A stretch of 64,000 bases of DNA from a bacterium (lineage in GTDB: Bacteria; SZUA-79; Acidulodesulfobacterales; Acidulodesulfobacteraceae). Positions 8,743 to 17,692 of this stretch are shown piece by piece. The stretch lies in assembly GCA_021845685.1 (NCBI GenBank), contig JAJZVN010000002.1:1-64000 (forward strand). Direction: 5' to 3'. The first letter of the stretch is position 1, and each line of letters starts with the position of its first letter. A program made the position numbers and the translations under genes. Below the pieces are notes generated by a model that searched no databases, had not been told where the DNA came from, and saw nothing but the letters and a program-made list of their open reading frames with translations.

Positions 8743-9525
8743 TTAAAATATAAGATTGCAAGAATTATAAACTTTATTAAATAAATCAATATTTAGCTGA
8801 CCGGGAGCGGTTGATGATCCGTTGTCTACAGAACAATAAGCCAAAAAAGAACCATAATTTAATGAAAGAACCCGCGTTAATTTCCCTTTATCTCCCATGC
8901 CGAAAATTATAAATTCAGGATAATTTTCAATATCCGAATTTCTAATTTCATTTATTTTATCACAAATGGACAATATATCTAAAGCTTCCTGTTTTGATGT
9001 AATTATTGCCGCCATTTTAAAAAAATCTGCTTTTAGACAGCTTGCTTCAATATAAAATTGCATTGCTTTTTCTAAATCAATAAAAGAGTTAAAATCATGT
9101 ACCGATAAAATAACCTCGGAGTTTTTGCTATGAGCAAATTCTATAAAATCGGCAATTAAATATTTGTCTGTTGTATCTTGTTCAATATCAACGGTTTTTA
9201 TTCCGTTATTTATCAATTTTTTTAAAAAAGATAATTTATCTATTATTATATCGGATTTATTTTCAATAATATTAGCATCTTTATAAATATTTCTTTTAGT
9301 TGCTATTATAGGGAAATTGAATTTTTTGCTATAAAAAATTATTTCTTGAAGATATTTATTAAATAACAATTCTTCATTAAAATCATTTAAAAGATCAAAT
9401 CTGATTTCAACGCATGAGTAGTTATTATTTATAGCATATTCAACGGCAGAAATAACTTTTGAGGTTTCTATGCTTCCGATTGATGCGCAAATGCATGGTT
9501 TTTTATTAATTTTGGATAATATCAT
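8743..9525 (-). CDS. aroD: 3-dehydroquinate dehydratase, type I
   Basis: A 260-aa class I dehydroquinase of the shikimate pathway, forming 3-dehydroshikimate through a Schiff-base lysine. Recognisable segments are CASIGSIE near the start, VEIRFDLL (substrate-binding Glu-x-Arg), VILSVHDFN with the catalytic His, and ADFFKMAAI with the Schiff-base Lys. The C-terminal end is GSSTAPGQL, matching the family. Length is typical. It is upstream of pilB on the same strand with about 200 AT-rich bases between them, so co-transcription is possible but not evident. The ATG at 9525 has only a weak purine-rich leader. Confidence 0.9.
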   Translation of the reverse strand: MILSKINKKPCICASIGSIETSKVISAVEYAINNNYSCVEIRFDLLNDFNEELLFNKYLQEIIFYSKKFNFPIIATKRNIYKDANIIENKSDIIIDKLSFLKKLINNGIKTVDIEQDTTDKYLIADFIEFAHSKNSEVILSVHDFNSFIDLEKAMQFYIEASCLKADFFKMAAIITSKQEALDILSICDKINEIRNSDIENYPEFIIFGMGDKGKLTRVLSLNYGSFLAYCSVDNGSSTAPGQLNIDLFNKVYNSCNLIF

Positions 9526-9597
9526 TTTATTTTTTATTTTTTTTATTTTTATATTAATGATTATTTAATATAAAAATTTATATTTTATGATTATTTT

Positions 9598-9646
9598 ATT
9601 TATTATTTATTATTTATTATTTATTATTTATTATTTATTATTTATA
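9598..9646. repeat. Heptanucleotide repeat (TATTTAT)
   Basis: About seven tandem copies of TATTTAT in the divergent spacer between aroD and the tautomerase gene. No genes are in this stretch. Confidence 0.8.
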
Positions 9647-9746
9647 TTTATAATTTTTATTAACTATTTTTTAATACAATCATAATATAAATTTTTAATT
9701 TAAATATATTATATTATGGAAGTTTATTATAATTTTATAATTTGTT

Positions 9747-9941
9747 TTATTTTTTAATTTTTTCTGACGCAAGGATTCCTCCTAATCCCCATTCGTCTTT
9801 TGGGAAATCTTCTACGACAACCCAAACATGCGATATATCTAAATCTAAAGAATCGGCAACAGATTTTGAAACAGATTTTATTAATTTTTCTTTTTGTTCT
9901 TTTGTTCTTCCTTCCAGCATTTTAATAGATATAAAAGGCAT
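9747..9941 (-). CDS. 4-oxalocrotonate tautomerase family protein
   Basis: A 64-aa protein matching the small tautomerase subfamily (4-OT/DmpI). These form hexamers that use the amino-terminal proline, exposed after Met removal, as general base. The sequence begins MPFISIKMLEGRTKEQKE, placing Pro at position 1 of the mature chain, and continues with SVSKSVADSLDLD and VWVVVEDFPKDEWGLGG, typical of the family. A strong Shine-Dalgarno (GGAGG) precedes the start on the minus strand. Its substrate cannot be told from context: neighbours are aroD and a non-coding stretch. Confidence 0.88.
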   Translation of the reverse strand: MPFISIKMLEGRTKEQKEKLIKSVSKSVADSLDLDISHVWVVVEDFPKDEWGLGGILASEKIKK

Positions 9942-10111
9942 AATATTTTCCTCCTTAAGAATTAAATATAGTATTAAGAGTTAAAAACGTAAATTAAAGA
10001 ATAGCGAATACTAATATTAATGGTTACCGATAATTAATAACAATCGCTTTTTTATTGTTTAGATTAAAGTTATATTGTTTATATAATATCTTTTTATATA
10101 ATTATAATACC

Positions 10112-10273
10112 TTAAATCACCGTTAGAAATTTCTTTTTATGGATTTCTGCGTTGGCAGGAATGACTTTGCGAAGGTTTAAATTTTAACCTATTTGGTGTC
10201 ATTACCGCGAAAGCGGGAATCTAGTATTTATCGTATATTGAATCAGTTTTAATAATTTCTAACGGTGATTTAA
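10112..10273. mobile_element. MITE-like palindromic element, type A copy 2
   Basis: A 162-bp element with the same 20-bp terminal inverted repeat as the copy at 3958-4119 and only a handful of internal substitutions. The similarity suggests recent mobility. It lies in a gene-free region. Confidence 0.88.
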
Positions 10274-10372
10274 AGTAATATTAATATTTATGCCATTTAT
10301 ATAATATCTTATTTATATATAATATTTATGTCAATTAAAAATTTCTATTAAGAAGATTTAGCTAAATATATT

Positions 10373-10402
10373 TTGACATTTATATAAATTATATATTACA
10401 AT
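10373..10402 (+). promoter_or_regulatory. Sigma-70-like promoter for a small RNA
   Basis: A perfect -35 TTGACA at 10373-10378 and a -10 TACAAT at 10397-10402 are separated by 18 bases. A transcript would start near 10409 and run into the terminator at 10509-10546. No protein gene follows before that terminator. Confidence 0.6.
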
Positions 10403-10408
10403 AATATC

Positions 10409-10546
10409 AATGAGGGAATATAAATATATTGAATATTTATATTTAATATATTTAAGGTTTTCATCTTTTTATTAATTATTAAATTCCTCATTATTTAATG
10501 TCCTCCTGCCCGCCGAATCATTTAAACTATTTTTTGGCGGGTTTTT
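10409..10546 (+). ncRNA. Candidate structured small RNA (~135 nt)
   Basis: Bounded by a good promoter and a strong intrinsic terminator, with no convincing ORF; only a 21-codon ATG frame starts at 10410. TGAGGGAAT (10411-10419) can pair with ATTCCTCA (10483-10490), enclosing a perfect 10-bp hairpin, TAAATATATT (10421-10430) with AATATATTTA (10445-10454). An unpaired TCCTCCT (10501-10507), complementary to Shine-Dalgarno sequences, precedes the terminator. The closing stem and size could fit a 6S-like RNA or an SD-targeting sRNA, but I do not recognise a known family. Confidence 0.5.
10509..10546 (+). terminator. Rho-independent terminator
   Basis: CCCGCC (10509-10514) pairs with GGCGGG (10536-10541) and is followed by TTTTTATTT. 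It is one of the few GC-rich stems in the region. Confidence 0.8.
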
Positions 10547-10594
10547 ATTTGTCATAGACATTTTAATAATTGATGACCAAAGATAAAAAAATTA

Positions 10595-10623
10595 TTGACA
10601 TGATAATCTTTTTTAACTATACT
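10595..10623 (+). promoter_or_regulatory. Sigma-70-like promoter upstream of tRNA-Asn
   Basis: TTGACA (10595-10600) and TATACT (10618-10623) are spaced by 17 bases, about 155 bases before the tRNA. A second TTGACA at 10694-10699 has a poorer -10. Confidence 0.45.
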
Positions 10624-10779
10624 TATTTTATTTATATATATTTTAGATATAATTAATTGAGATTTATTAGTTTATAAATAGTTTATAAATTACTTGACAT
10701 TTTTTAACTTAATATTTTATTAACTTATTAACTTAACGCAATTTTGTAATATATATAATTGTCTATTTTATTCATTTAT

Positions 10780-10855
10780 TCCCCGATAGCTCAGCTGGCA
10801 GAGCAAGTGGCTGTTAACCACTGGGTCGGCGGTTCGAATCCGTCTCGGGGAGCCA
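10780..10855 (+). tRNA. tRNA-Asn(GTT)
   Basis: A 76-base cloverleaf with acceptor stem TCCCCGA/TCGGGGA, D arm GCTCAGCTGGCAGAGC, anticodon stem-loop GTGG-CTGTTAA-CCAC giving anticodon GTT, T arm with GGTTCGAATCC, and encoded CCA. Confidence 0.96.
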
Positions 10856-10968
10856 TTAAAAACCGCAGTAAATAAGCCATTTATAATTATAGCATACCGT
10901 AAAAATAACTTTTATAGCTTTTTTGTGATATAATTACTTATAAATTATATAAAAAAAAGAGGAACGGT

Positions 10969-11118
10969 ATGTATAATTACGATATGACAATCCGTTACGA
11001 TAAAAAAGAAAATATACTCATAGCGAAAGTTCCATTTTTACATGGTTATATAGCAGACGGCAAAACTTACGAAAAAGCTGCAAGAAAATGTCCAAATTAT
11101 TGTACCCTAATAAATTAA
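10969..11118 (+). pseudogene. Truncated HicB-like antitoxin remnant
   Basis: A 49-codon frame preceded by GAGGAACGGT. Its product begins MYNYDMTIRYDKKENILIAK and contains VPFLHGYIADGKTYEKAARK. This follows the HicB N-terminal pattern (beta strands, then P-x-L-x-G-x-x-A-x-G-x-T-x-E-x-A). HicB normally continues for at least 20-60 more residues, often with a DNA-binding domain, and is paired with HicA. Here the frame ends early and no hicA is present. It is probably a decayed toxin-antitoxin unit next to tRNA-Asn. Confidence 0.55.
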
Positions 11119-11301
11119 AACTGCAAAAGAGCTTATTATTATTACTTATTATTATTAAAATAGATAAATACCGTATCTTACTAATAAAGTAATAAATTAC
11201 GCATAAAAATATAAAAAATGATTAAAATTAATTTTTTAGTTTTTTTTGAAAAAAAATAAGATAATACATAATACAATAAATATTTGGAGGTATCAATACT
11301 A

Positions 11302-12084
11302 ATGAATATAAATTTAAAAGGTAAAAGGGCTTTGATTACAGGCTCAAGTTCAGGACTTGGCGAAGTTATCGCTAAAGAATTTGCGGCTGCAGGAGCAAAT
11401 ATAGGTCTTAACTATCATTCCCATCCTGATGCAGCGGAAAAAATAGCCGAAGAAATAAAAAAAATAGGGGTAGATGTTCTTACTTTGCAGGCAGATGTTT
11501 CCGACAGCATGTCAGTCAAAGGAATGGTAAATGCAGTTGTAAAAGCATGGGGCGGAGTAGATATTCTTGTGAACAATGCAGGAATTGACGGAACTCATTC
11601 TCTTACATGGGAAACAGATATAACAGAGTGGGAAAAGGTAGTTAAAATTAACCTTTTCGGTCCGTTTTACTGCGCCCGTGAAGTTTTAAAATATATGATA
11701 ACCAAAAAAAGTGGAGTAATATTAAATATTACTTCTGTCCATGAAAATATTCCATGGAGCGGTTATAGCGGATATGCTGCTGCGAAAGCTGGATTGTCTA
11801 TGTTAACAAAAACCATAGCTCAGGAAGTCGGGTCTTCTGGAATCAGAGTATTATCTTTAGCTCCCGGCGCAATTCAGACGCCTATTAATAAAAGCGTTTG
11901 GAGCAATTCTGCAAATCTTAATGATCTTCTTAAGAAAATTCCGCTCGGAAGGTTAGGTTCAACTGAGGAAGTTGCCCGCGTTGCCGCTTTTTTAGTTTCC
12001 GACGCCGCTTCTTACATGACTGGAAGTACTGTATTTGTAGATGGAGCTATGATAGACTATTCAAATTTTACACATGGCGGTTAA
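11302..12084 (+). CDS. SDR-family oxidoreductase, glucose 1-dehydrogenase-like
   Basis: A 260-aa classical short-chain dehydrogenase. The cofactor motif ITGSSSGLGEVIA is at about residues 10-22, NNAGIDG follows, and the catalytic tetrad includes Ser in ITSVHE and Tyr-Lys in YAAAKAG. The C-terminus SDAASYMTGSTVFVDGAM is typical. The pattern AGANIGLNYHSHPDAAEK, implying NADP use, resembles glucose 1-dehydrogenases, and the next gene encodes a glucoamylase that would release glucose. The start is the ATG at 11302, placed by GGAGG at 11286-11290; the longer TTG frame from 11284 overlaps that ribosome-binding site. FabG-type 3-oxoacyl-ACP reductase is the main alternative. Confidence 0.8.
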   Translation: MNINLKGKRALITGSSSGLGEVIAKEFAAAGANIGLNYHSHPDAAEKIAEEIKKIGVDVLTLQADVSDSMSVKGMVNAVVKAWGGVDILVNNAGIDGTHSLTWETDITEWEKVVKINLFGPFYCAREVLKYMITKKSGVILNITSVHENIPWSGYSGYAAAKAGLSMLTKTIAQEVGSSGIRVLSLAPGAIQTPINKSVWSNSANLNDLLKKIPLGRLGSTEEVARVAAFLVSDAASYMTGSTVFVDGAMIDYSNFTHGG

Positions 12085-12164
12085 TTTATTGAATTATTGA
12101 AGTACTTCAATCGCAAAAGTTATTTAATTTAATATATTAATTCTTAATCATGTAATTGGATTTT

Positions 12165-12325
12165 ATATTTATGGATTCCTGTATTTGAATGAATGACAAT
12201 GAATGACCTTGAAAAATTTTAAAAGATTTTATCTTTTTACCCGTTAAGCGTCATTCCCCTATATGCTGGATCCCATAGTTCTTAAAATATTGCTTTGTAT
12301 TTAATAGTTTCTATTGCAGGACTAA
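12165..12325. repeat. Degenerate MITE-like element
   Basis: Fragments of the family core are recognisable: ATGGATTCCTGTATTTGAAT followed by GAATGAC, and GCGTCATTCCCC...GCTGGATCCC. The ends no longer match each other. It occupies the 356-base spacer between the SDR and glucoamylase genes, which has no ORF. Confidence 0.4.
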
Positions 12326-12440
12326 TGATAATATATAATATATAAAAATATAAAATGATGCAGTGTTATATTTAAGTTAAGTAAGGCAGTTTATTATATA
12401 TATAAAAATTAAAAAAAATTAAAAAAAGGAGAGACTGAAA

Positions 12441-14801
12441 ATGGCGGAAGAAATTTATGCTCCTGGATGGCCGGGAATTCCGGGGCGATGGACAAGCGCA
12501 AATAAAAGCGGGGTTGGAACAGCTTTAAAAGGAAGTGCTGTCTGGTTTACTATTTCACACGGCATCTTAAATGAAGTCTATTCTCCTATAATAGATGAGG
12601 CAGCTATCCGTGATCTTGGGTTTATTGTTACTTCCGATGATGGATTTTTTTCCGAAGATAAGCGTCATGCCGTTCATACTACAACATTTCTTTACCCCGG
12701 GGCACCTGCTTATCATATTGAAAGTAACTGTACTGAGGGACGTTATCGTATAGAAAAGGACATAATAACCGACCCTAATAGAACCGTAGTTCTTTTAAGA
12801 GTACGATTTACTCCGTTAAAACCTGGTAATTACAGGCTTTATGTAATTGCCGCCTCGCATCTTGACAATCACGGTGCAGGCAATACGGCATGGGTAGATG
12901 AATATAAAGGAGAGACCGGGCTTTTTGCTTCACGTAAGGCAAATAGCATTTGCCTTATGAGTAATAAGGGTTTTAAAACTTGTTCGGTAGGTTTTGCCGG
13001 ATATTCCGACGGATGGCAGGATTTAATTGACCACGGCAGCCTCACTTCGGTTTATAAAAGAGCTGAAAACGGCAATGTAGCGCTCACAGGCGAGATAGAC
13101 TTAAAAAATAATACTTTTGAGTTAGCCCTTGGATTTAGCCATTATCCCGTTGAAGCTGCACTTATATCACGAGCGTCTCTCAGTGAAGGATTCGAAACTC
13201 TTCTTCATAATTATGCCGAACCGTGGCAGCTCTGGCAAAAATCAATTTTATATACTAAAGAACGTAAACTTTTTTCAACAAGCGCTATGGTTATTCGCGT
13301 TCATCAATCCAAAAATATTACAGGAGCTATTTTAGCCAGTCTTGCAATTCCATGGGGATTTTCCAAAGGCGACGGAGACCTTGGCGGTTACCATTTAGTA
13401 TGGCCGCGCGATATGGTAGAATCTGCAGGCGGACTTATTGCCGCAGGCATTAAAACGGAAGTGCGCGAATCGCTTATATATCTTGAAGCTACACAGGAAT
13501 ATGACGGACATTGGCCTCAAAATATGTGGATTGACGGTTTATCTTACTGGAGCGGCGTGCAGATGGACGAAACCGCTTTACCTATTCTGCTTTATGACCT
13601 TGCCCGCAGAGAGAATGCGCTTTTAGACGATGACATTCGTCACTTTTGGCCTATGATAAAAAAAGCACTCAGGTATATAGCTAAAAACGGACCTGTTACG
13701 CAGCAGGACCGTTGGGAAGAAGACGGCGGATATACCCCTTTTACTCTTGCAGCCGAAATTGCCGCTCTAATTACAGGTGCGGAACTTGCCGAATTAGCCG
13801 GCGACGGCAGTATCGCCGCTTATTTGCGCGAAACGGCAGACGCATGGTATTCAAATATTGACCGCTGGCTTTATGCTAAAGACAATGAACTTTCAAGTAA
13901 AATGAAAGTGGAGGGTTATTATGTGAGAGTTACGGCTCCGGATTTTGAAGAAGGCGATGATTTTATACCTATTAAAAACCGACCTCCCGCTTCCGCTCAT
14001 ATGCCTGCTTCTGCCGTAGTATGCACCGATATCACGGCTTTAGTCCGTTTTGGATTACGCAGGGCAGATGATCCGCGAATATTAAATACATTAAAGGTTA
14101 TAGATGCTTTGCTTAAAGTAGAAACTCCCGCTGGTCCCTGCTGGCATCGCTATAACGATGACGGTTACGGTGAACATGAAGACGGCAGTCCTTTTGACGG
14201 TTCAGGCATAGGGCGGCTCTGGCCTTTGCTCACGGGAGAGCGCGCACACTATAATGTAGCTCTTGGAAATTTTAAAGAAGCATTGCGCTTACTTGAAACT
14301 ATGGAAGGTTTAGCAAGTGACGGCGGTCTATTGCCTGAACAGGTATGGGACAGCCCCGACATTCCGAAGCACGGTCTTTTTTTTGGTCATCCTACAGGTT
14401 CGGCAATGCCTTTAGTATGGGCGCATGCAGAATACCTAAAATTAGTTCGTTCACTTGCGGAAAAAAAGGTATTTGATATGCCTCCCCAGACGGTTATACG
14501 TTACCTTAAAAATAATATAACATCCAATCTAATGCAATGGCGTTTTAATCATAAACTGCGCAACATGCCGCACGGCAAAATGCTGCGTATTGAAACCCTA
14601 ACTCCTGCATTGATTCATTGGAGCAATGACAGTTGGCGCACAATTAAAGACTCCAAAACTCTAGATTCAGGTCTTGGTGTTTATTATGCCGACCTGCCTA
14701 CTGCGGATATACCTGCAGGCGGCAAGATAATTTTTACATTCCATTGGATAGAGGCTGATAGATGGGAAGAAAAGGATTTTAGCGTAAATATAACAGCTTA
14801 A
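12441..14801 (+). CDS. Glycoside hydrolase family 15 (glucoamylase / glucodextranase-like)
   Basis: A 786-aa inverting exo-acting alpha-glucosidase expected to release beta-glucose from starch, glycogen or related glucans. The N-terminal ~270 residues form the beta-sandwich domain of bacterial glucoamylases (APGWPGIPGRW, GILNEVYSPI). The (alpha/alpha)6 catalytic domain shows YHLVWPRDMVESA, SYWSGVQMDETALP, the general-acid segment WEEDGGYTP (Glu near residue 425) and the general-base segment LLPEQVWD (Glu near residue 631). No signal peptide is present, so it is cytoplasmic. AAAAAGGAGAGA precedes the ATG. Codon use differs sharply from neighbours: many CGC/CGT arginines and GCC/GGC codons instead of AGA. 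This suggests acquisition by transfer. Confidence 0.92.
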   Translation: MAEEIYAPGWPGIPGRWTSANKSGVGTALKGSAVWFTISHGILNEVYSPIIDEAAIRDLGFIVTSDDGFFSEDKRHAVHTTTFLYPGAPAYHIESNCTEGRYRIEKDIITDPNRTVVLLRVRFTPLKPGNYRLYVIAASHLDNHGAGNTAWVDEYKGETGLFASRKANSICLMSNKGFKTCSVGFAGYSDGWQDLIDHGSLTSVYKRAENGNVALTGEIDLKNNTFELALGFSHYPVEAALISRASLSEGFETLLHNYAEPWQLWQKSILYTKERKLFSTSAMVIRVHQSKNITGAILASLAIPWGFSKGDGDLGGYHLVWPRDMVESAGGLIAAGIKTEVRESLIYLEATQEYDGHWPQNMWIDGLSYWSGVQMDETALPILLYDLARRENALLDDDIRHFWPMIKKALRYIAKNGPVTQQDRWEEDGGYTPFTLAAEIAALITGAELAELAGDGSIAAYLRETADAWYSNIDRWLYAKDNELSSKMKVEGYYVRVTAPDFEEGDDFIPIKNRPPASAHMPASAVVCTDITALVRFGLRRADDPRILNTLKVIDALLKVETPAGPCWHRYNDDGYGEHEDGSPFDGSGIGRLWPLLTGERAHYNVALGNFKEALRLLETMEGLASDGGLLPEQVWDSPDIPKHGLFFGHPTGSAMPLVWAHAEYLKLVRSLAEKKVFDMPPQTVIRYLKNNITSNLMQWRFNHKLRNMPHGKMLRIETLTPALIHWSNDSWRTIKDSKTLDSGLGVYYADLPTADIPAGGKIIFTFHWIEADRWEEKDFSVNITA

Positions 14802-14816
14802 ATGTAAATATTTATG

Positions 14817-15608
14817 CTATAGCCATTTGTTTGAGCGTTTTTCTTTAATCTTAAATACTTTATAAGGGTCATGCTCAAAATGATAAACTTTAGCTACTTC
14901 TATTTCTAACCAAGGCGCCCATTTGGCTTGCATGACAACGGCAATAAAAGCACCGAAGATTGGACCTATCCAATAAACCCACCATCCGTTCCATGCTCCT
15001 GCCACTAATGAAGGTCCTAAGCTTCGTGCAGGATTAGTGCTTGTCCCTGAAATAGGAGCTTCAAAATAAACCATAATAGCGTATAAAAATGGAAACAAGA
15101 CTGGAGTAAAGTGTTTTAGCCGTTTATTACCCAGAAAGAAAAAAAGCCCTGCAATAAGACAAAATGTTGTTATAGATTCTCCGAGAACAGCGGCAAACGC
15201 TCCTTCTTTTCCGGGTGTCGTCGATCCGAAAGCCACGCTTGCCCCGATATGTCCCCATAAAAGAAGAGCGAATGCGCCTGTAATGCCTCCGAGAAGTTGA
15301 GCTATAACATAACCTATCGCCACATGACCTTTGATTTTACCTTTCATCCAAAATGAAAAAGTAACTGCGGGATTAATGTGAGCACCGCTCCACTTACCTA
15401 CAGGAGAAAAAGTGATTAACATTCCCGTGCTTCCAAACAAAAATCCCGTAAGCGCCCGTCTGATTCCATAACTTGGAATCATAGCAGTTACAGGGCTTCC
15501 TTTACCAAAATCTAAAATAACAAAAGCAACTCCAACGCCTATAAGTAAGGCAGTTCCTATAAACTCAGAAAGATATAGCCGCCAAATTTTTATAAAATTA
15601 TCTTTCAT
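14817..15608 (-). CDS. MIP-family channel (aquaporin / glycerol facilitator)
   Basis: A 263-aa six-helix membrane channel. The two NPA boxes are intact: SGAHINPAVTF near residue 75 and GTSTNPARSLGPSLV near residue 190, with the conserved Arg following the second. Its first helix carries the family-typical YLSEFIGTALLIGVGVAFV. The soluble ~30-residue C-terminal tail is basic. It converges on the glucoamylase gene with a 15-base gap. Narrow filter residues cannot be assigned confidently, so water versus small neutral solute specificity is open. Confidence 0.9.
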   Translation of the reverse strand: MKDNFIKIWRLYLSEFIGTALLIGVGVAFVILDFGKGSPVTAMIPSYGIRRALTGFLFGSTGMLITFSPVGKWSGAHINPAVTFSFWMKGKIKGHVAIGYVIAQLLGGITGAFALLLWGHIGASVAFGSTTPGKEGAFAAVLGESITTFCLIAGLFFFLGNKRLKHFTPVLFPFLYAIMVYFEAPISGTSTNPARSLGPSLVAGAWNGWWVYWIGPIFGAFIAVVMQAKWAPWLEIEVAKVYHFEHDPYKVFKIKEKRSNKWL

Positions 15609-15839
15609 ATTTTGGTCTGCAAATACTCTTGATTAATTTATTTTTAGTTATATTTATATTGCAATTTTAACATAAATTACACATTTGCAAACAACCTTAA
15701 TTCTGCGATAAAAATCCTTATTAACTGACCTACCGCTTACTTAATAGAAGTGATTATTTCCTATTGAAGTCCTTTTGTCCTTTTAAGATTTATTAAATTT
15801 AATTAATTTTACCATGCTTAATTAAAAATTAATTTTTAT

Positions 15840-15947
15840 AATTCATTAATACGTGAGGGGTTAATGCAGGGGGACACCCCCTTTTACCCCCCCCCGAAAG
15901 CAATATATATAATTAAATTATATAATAATTCTTCGTAGGAGGATTAA
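15840..15947. repeat. Inverted-repeat pair, copy A (with C10-like run)
   Basis: This ~108-bp segment runs from TTCATTAATACGTGAGG, through GGGGGACACCCCC and a run of about ten C residues, to AATTCTTCGTAGGAGGATTAA. It is present in reverse complement at 30032-30149. It has no ORF and no clear terminal repeats of its own. The surrounding 766-base gap between the aquaporin and the RND adaptor contains otherwise only the element fragment and the promoter listed separately. Confidence 0.85.
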
Positions 15948-16001
15948 AGAATAATCTTTTATAGCATATCATAAAAAATAATTTGTATAAATTTTATTAT
16001 A

Positions 16002-16040
16002 AGGAATCCAGAAAAATAACTTTCTATCGGAAATTTTCAG
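16002..16040. mobile_element. Fragment of a MITE-like element (right end only)
   Basis: GGAATCCAGAAAA followed by TTTCTATCGGAAATTTT matches the right side of the type B elements (compare 55779-55809). The left half is missing. Confidence 0.5.
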
Positions 16041-16091
16041 CAGCTTATCATGAAAATTTACATTTACTAACAAATGTATCTATAATTTACC

Positions 16092-16120
16092 TTGACATTT
16101 TTTAAAACATAAATTAAATT
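16092..16120 (+). promoter_or_regulatory. Possible promoter for the RND operon
   Basis: TTGACA at 16092-16097 is followed after 17 bases by TAAATT (16115-16120). It lies about 255 bases before the adaptor gene. Confidence 0.35.
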
Positions 16121-16374
16121 ATATATATATTTATATTTATATATATATTAATTTTATCGCTATATAAACATTATATTTATGATATATTGATACATATATT
16201 ATTGATTTTTATGTATTTACCTTATATATTTTAAATAGAAGGCAGTTTTTATATATAGTTATTATATTTATTTATGAAGAATTATATAACAATTATATAA
16301 CAATTATATAATATATATAACATTGTTGAAGGTTTAATTTTTTTTAATATTATTAAGTTATTGAGGTAAAAACT

Positions 16375-17463
16375 ATGGCAGAAATAAAAAATATGAAAAT
16401 TTCCGAAAAAAAATTTAATTCAAAATCCTTATTCTTTTCTTTAATTTTACTTTTAATGCTGCCTTTAATTTTTTCAGGATGCGCCAAAAAACCGAAGTCT
16501 CTACAAAAAGCCAAACATATACTTAAAGTTTCGGCTATAAAAACAAAATATGCTATAATTAATAGATATCTAAAATCCCCTGGTAATATATATTCTTTAA
16601 ACACTAGTGTGATATCCGCGCGCATAATGGGCTATATTGTTTACAACCCGCTTCATTCAGGCGAATTGGTCCGCAGAGGCGAACTGCTTCTTAAAATCAG
16701 CGCTCCTGCTATCGGATCTAAATATTATGCGGCAAAAGCAGGTTATTTAAATGCAAAAACTACTTTTAAAAGAATGGAAAAGCTGTACAAAGAAAATTCA
16801 ATTTCAAAACAGTCGTTTGATAATGCCCGAATGAGCTATATGGTGGCAAAAGCTAATTTAAATGAAGCTTTAAGTTATCTTAATTATAAAAATATTTATT
16901 CGCCTATTACAGGAGTGATTACACAAAAAAATGTTTCCATCGGAAATCTTGTGTCTCCAGGGCAAATGCTTTTAACGATTCAAACAGTAAACTCAATAAT
17001 ATTTAAATCTAATGTAAATGTTAATTATTATCAAATTTTATTAAAAAATAGAAATGTAAATTTAAAAATTAATTCTATTAATAAAAAATTAAAAGGGAAA
17101 ATTGTTTCAATAGTAAAATCCGCAAACCCGTATTCGCATACTGTATTGGTCAGAATTAAAATTTTAAGTTCTTCTTCAAAAAATATATTGCCGGGAATGT
17201 ATGGAATAGCTTATTTTAAAATAGGTCAAAAAAAAGCTATGATTATCCCCGCATCGGCTGTATTTAGAAAACTTGGAATATCAGGTGTTTATATAGCAGA
17301 TAAACAAGGTAAGATAACGTTTCAGCCGATTAAAAAAGGGCAGGTTTATAAGAAAAAATACATAATTATTTTAAACGGATTACAGCCAGGCTTAACTGTT
17401 ATAACATCAAAAATAAATAAATTAGCGGTCGGAAATTATGTTTCCGCAACATTTAAAAATTAA
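16375..17463 (+). CDS. RND efflux periplasmic adaptor (HlyD/MFP family) lipoprotein
   Basis: A 362-aa membrane fusion protein linking an inner-membrane RND pump to an outer-membrane channel. The N-terminus has a hydrophobic segment and lipobox IFSGC, with Cys36 as the probable lipidation site. The hairpin and lipoyl halves are visible as VISARIMGYIVYNPLHSG, then RMEKLYKENSISKQSFDNA and NIYSPITGVITQKNVSIG. The beta-barrel segment GMYGIAYFKIG and the membrane-proximal VFRKLGISGVYIAD follow. GAGG lies just upstream of the ATG. The RND pump gene is 229 bases downstream. No TolC-like gene accompanies it. Confidence 0.9.
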   Translation: MAEIKNMKISEKKFNSKSLFFSLILLLMLPLIFSGCAKKPKSLQKAKHILKVSAIKTKYAIINRYLKSPGNIYSLNTSVISARIMGYIVYNPLHSGELVRRGELLLKISAPAIGSKYYAAKAGYLNAKTTFKRMEKLYKENSISKQSFDNARMSYMVAKANLNEALSYLNYKNIYSPITGVITQKNVSIGNLVSPGQMLLTIQTVNSIIFKSNVNVNYYQILLKNRNVNLKINSINKKLKGKIVSIVKSANPYSHTVLVRIKILSSSSKNILPGMYGIAYFKIGQKKAMIIPASAVFRKLGISGVYIADKQGKITFQPIKKGQVYKKKYIIILNGLQPGLTVITSKINKLAVGNYVSATFKN

Positions 17464-17692
17464 ATTTGATAAATTTTGCAATTTTTATATATTATTTATT
17501 TAATTTATGTATAAAAATTGATTAAATAAATAAAAAATTTATTGATTAAAGGTATATCGCAGATAAAAAAAAAATACAAACATTAAGCGGTAAGGTAAAA
17601 TTATTTTTATTAAAGCGATACCTGCAATATTTAATATTTAATTTTAATATTTAATATATAAATTATATTTACATTTCGGAGTTTCTTTTAAT

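Noticed and set aside
11284-11301. TTG start for the SDR gene
   Set aside because: The TTG overlaps the GGAGG that properly positions the ATG at 11302; the extra residues do not belong to the SDR fold.
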